From contig JAFRZL010000028.1 in NCBI GenBank assembly GCA_017442535.1, forward strand, positions 45,669 to 109,668: DNA of 64,000 nucleotides, read 5' to 3'. The stretch is from Bacillota bacterium (GTDB lineage: Bacteria > Bacillota > Clostridia > Lachnospirales > Bianqueaceae). The translations under genes were made by a program, and so were the position numbers. The notes beneath the pieces are model-generated. The model had not been told where the DNA came from and searched no databases. It saw only the letters and a list, made by a program, of their open reading frames with translations. Each line of letters begins with the position of its first letter. The first letter of the stretch is position 1. This document shows, piece after piece, positions 60,714 to 64,000 of the stretch.

Positions 60714-62710
60714 TACGTCCTCGCAGCCTTTTTACGCAGGGCGATCTCCACGATTCGGCCGGCTGCCTCCTCGGCCGTCAGGTGGGTCGTATCCACCAGG
60801 ATGGCGTCCTCAGCCTGGCACAGCGGAGCGATAGCGCGGTTCATGTCGCGGTAATCCCTCTCCCTGATCGACTCGATGACCTCCTCCAGCGTCTGCGCGC
60901 CGGGGTTCTTTTCTTCAAGCTCCAGAAAACGGCGGCGCCCGCGCTCTCTGACGTCGGCTGTCAGATAGATCTTCACATCCGCGTTAGGCAGGATGGCCGT
61001 GCCGATATCGCGCCCGTCCATAATCACTTCATAGGCCGCGGCAAGGCTGCGCTGGGTATCCAGGAGCTTCTGCCGGACAGCGCCGTAGACACCGATAGCG
61101 CTGGCCGCGTCGCCGATCTGCGGCGTGCGGATCAGTCCGGTCACTTCTCTGTCATTCATGAACATCTTCTGCACGTTATCTTCGTAGCGGATGTCCACCC
61201 GGATCGACGGCAAAGCCGCGTTGACCTCCTCTTCGGAGCGCACATCCACGCCTGCTTCCAGCAGCCCGTAGGCAAGCGTCCGGTAGATGGCACCGGTATC
61301 CACATAATGCATGCCCAGACGCGCGGCCACGATTTTGGCCACGGTGCTCTTGCCGGCTCCTGCCGGACCATCCAAAGCTATCGCAAACATCTGTTCATCC
61401 TCCTTCTCCTTGGGGGAAATGTTTTTATGGTCGGAAAGTGCCTCCGTCCGGGCGGCAGAGCGCCCCGCGGCGGCACCGGTTGAGAAAGCGATCTGCAGAT
61501 TAAACCCCCCGGTCAGTGCGTCCACATCCAGTACCTCCCCGGCAAAATACAGTCCGGGAATCCTCCTGGACTCCATTGTCTTCGGATCCACCTCGCGTAC
61601 TGAAACGCCGCCCATGGTCACGATCGCTTCTTCCAGAGGACGCGTCCCGCTGATCGTAACAGTGAGGCCCTTAAGCGTTTCCGCCAGGCGCTGCCTCTCT
61701 TCCCGCGTCAGGTCGGCAGCTTTATGCGCGGGGTCGATCCCGGCCTGCCGCAGTACGGGCAGGATCAGCCGCTCGGGCAGCAGATCGCCCAGCGCGTGAT
61801 CCATCATGCGGTACCGGTAGGCCTCCAGATCCCTCAGGAGCCTCGCATCCAGCTGCTCTCTCGACAGCGCGGGCTTTAGATCGATCGACGCTTTCCACCC
61901 GGCTTCCCGCAGCGTCAGATGGCGTTTCATAGCGGCCTGCTGCAAGAGGCTCGACGCAGTGAGTACCAATGGTCCGCTGATCCCAAAATGGGTGAAAAGC
62001 ATCTCACCAAAGCCGTTATAGAGCTTTTTCCCTCGTTCGTCCGCGATCGTCAGCGCAACATTGCGCAGTGAAAGCCCCTGCAGGGACGGGATCCACGGCT
62101 CGCTGCATTCCAGCGGAATCAGTCCCGGCCTGAGTTCTGTCACCATGTGGCCGAGCTCCCGGGCCATACGGTATCCGTCCCCGGTAGAACCCGTGCGTGA
62201 ATAACTCGCGCCGCCCGTGGACAGAATCACCGCATCCGCCCGGAATTCTCCGTCCGAGCTCTCCACGCGGAATCCGCTCTCCAACGGGATGATCCGTCTG
62301 ACCGTTACACCCGTCCGGAGCGTTGCCCCGCTTTGCTGCAGATCACGCACGAGTGCGTCCACCACATCCAGCGCTTTGTCGGAGACCGGAAAAACCCGGT
62401 TGCCCCGCTCGACCTTGAGCGGCACTCCGGCCGCCTCGATCCTCTCCATCATCTCTGTATTGGTCAGCCCGTTCAGCGCAGAATACAAAAAGCGGGGATT
62501 GGATACGATCTGCTTCTGCCATTCGCCGATATCCTCCGCGTTGGTCAGATTGCATCGTCCCTTCCCGCTGATCCCGATCTTACGTCCCGGGCGAGGATTC
62601 TTTTCAAGCAGCACGACATCGGCCCCGGCCCGTGCGGCCTCCGCAGCCGCCATCAGCCCGGCCGCCCCGGCTCCGATCACCAGAACAGACTTACGGGAGC
62701 GGCGTGCCAT
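60713..62710 (-). CDS. cmk: HI0933-type FAD oxidoreductase fused to cytidylate kinase
   Basis: A 665-aa, two-domain ORF. Residues 1-415 are an HI0933/aminoacetone-oxidase-like flavoprotein: VLVIGAGAAGLMAAAEAARAG, KIGISGKGRCNLTNA, STGGASYSRTGSTGDGY and GLYFAGEVLDVDALTGGFN. Residues about 441-665 are CMP kinase: FAIALDGPAGAGKSTVAKIVA, YVDTGAIYR, IRTPQIGDAAS and MDGRDIGTAILPNADVKIYL. The linker between them is encoded by a perfect ribosome binding site that precedes an in-frame ATG at 61388-61390. I chose the ATG at 62708-62710 (MARRSRKS), after AGAGGG. It overlaps the rpiR gene by 20 bases. Confidence 0.9.
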   Translation of the reverse strand: MARRSRKSVLVIGAGAAGLMAAAEAARAGADVVLLEKNPRPGRKIGISGKGRCNLTNAEDIGEWQKQIVSNPRFLYSALNGLTNTEMMERIEAAGVPLKVERGNRVFPVSDKALDVVDALVRDLQQSGATLRTGVTVRRIIPLESGFRVESSDGEFRADAVILSTGGASYSRTGSTGDGYRMARELGHMVTELRPGLIPLECSEPWIPSLQGLSLRNVALTIADERGKKLYNGFGEMLFTHFGISGPLVLTASSLLQQAAMKRHLTLREAGWKASIDLKPALSREQLDARLLRDLEAYRYRMMDHALGDLLPERLILPVLRQAGIDPAHKAADLTREERQRLAETLKGLTVTISGTRPLEEAIVTMGGVSVREVDPKTMESRRIPGLYFAGEVLDVDALTGGFNLQIAFSTGAAAGRSAARTEALSDHKNISPKEKEDEQMFAIALDGPAGAGKSTVAKIVAARLGMHYVDTGAIYRTLAYGLLEAGVDVRSEEEVNAALPSIRVDIRYEDNVQKMFMNDREVTGLIRTPQIGDAASAIGVYGAVRQKLLDTQRSLAAAYEVIMDGRDIGTAILPNADVKIYLTADVRERGRRRFLELEEKNPGAQTLEEVIESIRERDYRDMNRAIAPLCQAEDAILVDTTHLTAEEAAGRIVEIALRKKAART
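61388..61405 (-). promoter_or_regulatory. internal ribosome binding site and start of cytidylate kinase
   Basis: AAGGAGG (61399-61405, plus-strand coordinates) lies eight bases before an in-frame ATG (61388-61390). That is ideal spacing, as good as any start in the window. Initiation here would give a 225-aa stand-alone Cmk, the normal length of the enzyme. Confidence 0.75.
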
Positions 62711-63590
62711 AAACGGAACCCTCTGTGGAATGACTGTCATAGACATCATATTCGCGCCAGATATTCTCAAGCGTATCCAGCGACTTGGCAATATCCGCAC
62801 TGTTGGCCTCGGAGAGAGCCAGAATCAGCGCATTGATAAGGCTGAGCGGCGCGACCAGCGAATCGACAAACGAAACCATATCACTCTGGGCCATCAGCAC
62901 ATAGTCAGAAACCGATACCAACGGAGAAACATCGCTGTCCGTGATCGAAACAACTTTGGCGCCGCGGGACTTTGCAAATTCGGCCGCACGCACCGTGCGC
63001 TTGGAATACCGCGGGAAACTGATGCAGATGATCACATCTTCTTCCGAGATTGTGAGCATCTGTTCGAAAGTCTCGCTGGCACTGTTGGTGCTGATCAGCC
63101 TTGTGTTTTCCTGGATCAGGTTCATATAAAACCCGAGAAAATTTGCAAGTACGCTGCAGCTGCGGATTCCCAGAATATAGATCCGCCTTGCAGCCAGAAT
63201 TGCCTGTACCGCATCACGGAAAGTCTGCTCGTTGACGTTTTCGAGTGTCGCTTTGATATTCTCCATATCCATCTGCAGCACCGAGCCGAGCGGGCGCTCA
63301 GGATCGACACGTCCCTGCGACACTTCCATGCGCTGCACCGCCGTGAGCTTGTTCTTGACAAGTTCTTCCAGTGCGCGCTGCATACTGGGATAACCTTCAT
63401 AACCAAGCTCGATCGCAAAACGAACCACAGTGGACTCAGAGACGCCCACGACTTTGCCAAGCTTGGAGGCCGTTAAATAAACTGCCTTATCATAATGCTC
63501 GGTAATATATGTCGCGAGCCGCTTCTGTCCCTTGCTGAGCTTGGGAAATTTGGTTTTGATCCGGTATAAAACATCTTCTGAACGCTTCAT
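62691..63590 (-). CDS. RpiR/MurR-family transcriptional regulator
   Basis: A 299-aa regulator. The N-terminal helix-turn-helix domain (residues 1-77) has LTASKLGKVVGVSESTVVRFAIELGYEGYP. A SIS sugar-phosphate-binding domain follows (about 110-260), with RRIYILGIRSCSVLANFLG and DVIICISFPRYSKRTV. These proteins sense phosphosugars and normally control sugar or amino-sugar genes. Here it heads an operon for nucleotide, isoprenoid and translation functions. The ATG at 63588-63590 follows GAGGAG; the longer in-frame start would translate that site. The promoter is at 63668-63696. Confidence 0.9.
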   Translation of the reverse strand: MKRSEDVLYRIKTKFPKLSKGQKRLATYITEHYDKAVYLTASKLGKVVGVSESTVVRFAIELGYEGYPSMQRALEELVKNKLTAVQRMEVSQGRVDPERPLGSVLQMDMENIKATLENVNEQTFRDAVQAILAARRIYILGIRSCSVLANFLGFYMNLIQENTRLISTNSASETFEQMLTISEEDVIICISFPRYSKRTVRAAEFAKSRGAKVVSITDSDVSPLVSVSDYVLMAQSDMVSFVDSLVAPLSLINALILALSEANSADIAKSLDTLENIWREYDVYDSHSTEGSVYGTPLP

Positions 63591-63667
63591 GTTGATACTC
63601 CTCTTCATGAAAAGCCTGTCTATGGCCGCAGATCATTCTGCCGGCCGCCGCATGGGCCTGGACTTAT

Positions 63668-63696
63668 ATTATAACGCTTGTGTTCGTTTTTTGCAA
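63668..63696 (-). promoter_or_regulatory. promoter of the rpiR-cmk-ispH/S1 operon
   Basis: Minus-strand TATAAT (63668-63673) and TTGCAA (63691-63696) with a 17-base spacer, about 78 bases before the rpiR start. Confidence 0.75.
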
Positions 63697-64000
63697 GAGA
63701 GAAAGATAAATTATTCATTTTGGGGCCTATTTGAGGTACTCGATGCATCAAATGAAGGGGAGGGATGTCGTAACGAGTGCAGGGAGGGCCGCCTTTTCAG
63801 GGCGCCCCTCCCTTTATGAGTGACGCCGCGGCGCTTCGCAGCCTTGCTGCTTGCCGCGGCCGCTGGCCGCGGGCGCCGCTTTTCGTTCACTCGCGGCCCC
63901 TTAGGCCGGCCTCCATGCTGTTGTCCGTCCCTTCCGGCCGTCCTACAGCATATAGTCCGTCCCTCTTGGCCGCTAGATCGGACGAGCGGCGGGGAGGGGA
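63697..64000. other. gene-free right end with hairpin and repeats
   Basis: No convincing complete gene. A near-perfect 12-bp hairpin (GGGAGGGCCGCC...GGCGCCCCTCCC, about 63782-63812) lacks a clear T-run. A very GC-rich segment follows, with repeated GCCGCGGC-type palindromes (63824-63880). An imperfect direct repeat of about 32 bases is centred on GTCCGTCCC at 63923 and 63955. A minus-strand frame is open from the window edge to a stop near 63893 and could be the tail of a gene beyond the edge. Confidence 0.4.

Noticed and set aside
62711..62800. longer N-terminus for the FAD-Cmk protein
   Set aside because: The extra 30 residues precede the dinucleotide-binding motif, are not family-like and overlap rpiR further. 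The ATG at 62710 has a good ribosome binding site.
63893..64000. possible C-terminal end of a minus-strand gene entering from the right
   Set aside because: The open frame is only about 35 codons, contains the direct repeat, and resembles nothing I know. It is too short to call.
1..64000. tRNA, rRNA, riboswitch, prophage or insertion-sequence features
   Set aside because: I scanned intergenic regions and gene content and saw none that I could support. Leaders of cysE, oppA and the ECF S component lack recognisable T-box or riboswitch cores.

Overview
The window is a stretch of chromosome from a moderately GC-rich, spore-former-type anaerobe of class Clostridia, probably Lachnospiraceae or a close relative. 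Evidence: the gene order miaB-mutS-mutL-miaA and hfq followed by a YnbB-type lyase, a sporulation-type sigma-H next to rlmB and mrnC, an IspH-ribosomal protein S1 fusion, a minimal SufBC pair, a type III pantothenate kinase, strong GGAGG ribosome binding sites and consensus TTGACA/TATAAT promoters. No rRNA, tRNA, CRISPR array, phage or transposase gene is visible. All genes but one lie on the minus strand, so they read from high to low coordinates. This looks like ordinary core genome on one replichore arm.

Layout from the left. 1-5126: a type IIA topoisomerase B subunit (cut by the window edge) behind a heterodimeric ABC exporter. 5127-5592: a gene-free stretch with a promoter/operator and two related long palindromes. 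5593-7260: SufBC. 7354-9125: a DUF1961 protein and an SPFH membrane protein. 9181-11751: cysE-mrnC-rlmB-sigH under a consensus promoter. 11840-12322: a DUF3899 protein. 12381-20931: an oppABCDF oligopeptide transporter with four unusually enlarged subunits. 21476-30563: coaX, a MacB-type exporter with two adaptor proteins, and an SNF2 ATPase. 30712-32866: an ECF S component, an NTP pyrophosphohydrolase and a YesL-like membrane protein.

33047-41070 is an eight-gene run, hfq-ynbB-RNA methylase-flavoprotein-64-aa protein-YhaN-like ATPase-amidase-rpiA, bounded by a promoter upstream and a terminator downstream. 41205-43147 is an ECF sigma factor with a membrane partner. 43225-44391 holds a shortened secreted lipase-like protein and a MarR regulator. 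44460-52460 is the tRNA-modification and mismatch-repair operon kdgK-miaB-mutS-mutL-miaA. The only plus-strand gene, a YprB-like exonuclease (52629-53738), converges on two tandem paralogous Ser/Thr kinases (53763-58518). Their ectodomains look like solute-binding domains, and their linkers repeat a T-x-G-I-W motif. The right end (58677-63590) is an operon of an RpiR regulator, an FAD-oxidoreductase-CMP kinase fusion and an IspH-S1 fusion. Both fusions keep an apparent ribosome binding site and start codon at the internal junction.

The items most worth a second look are the double fused operon, the tandem kinases with their repeated motif, the enlarged Opp transporter, and the two covarying palindromes at 5281-5589. 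Family assignments come from motifs read by eye and remembered family features. No database search was run.
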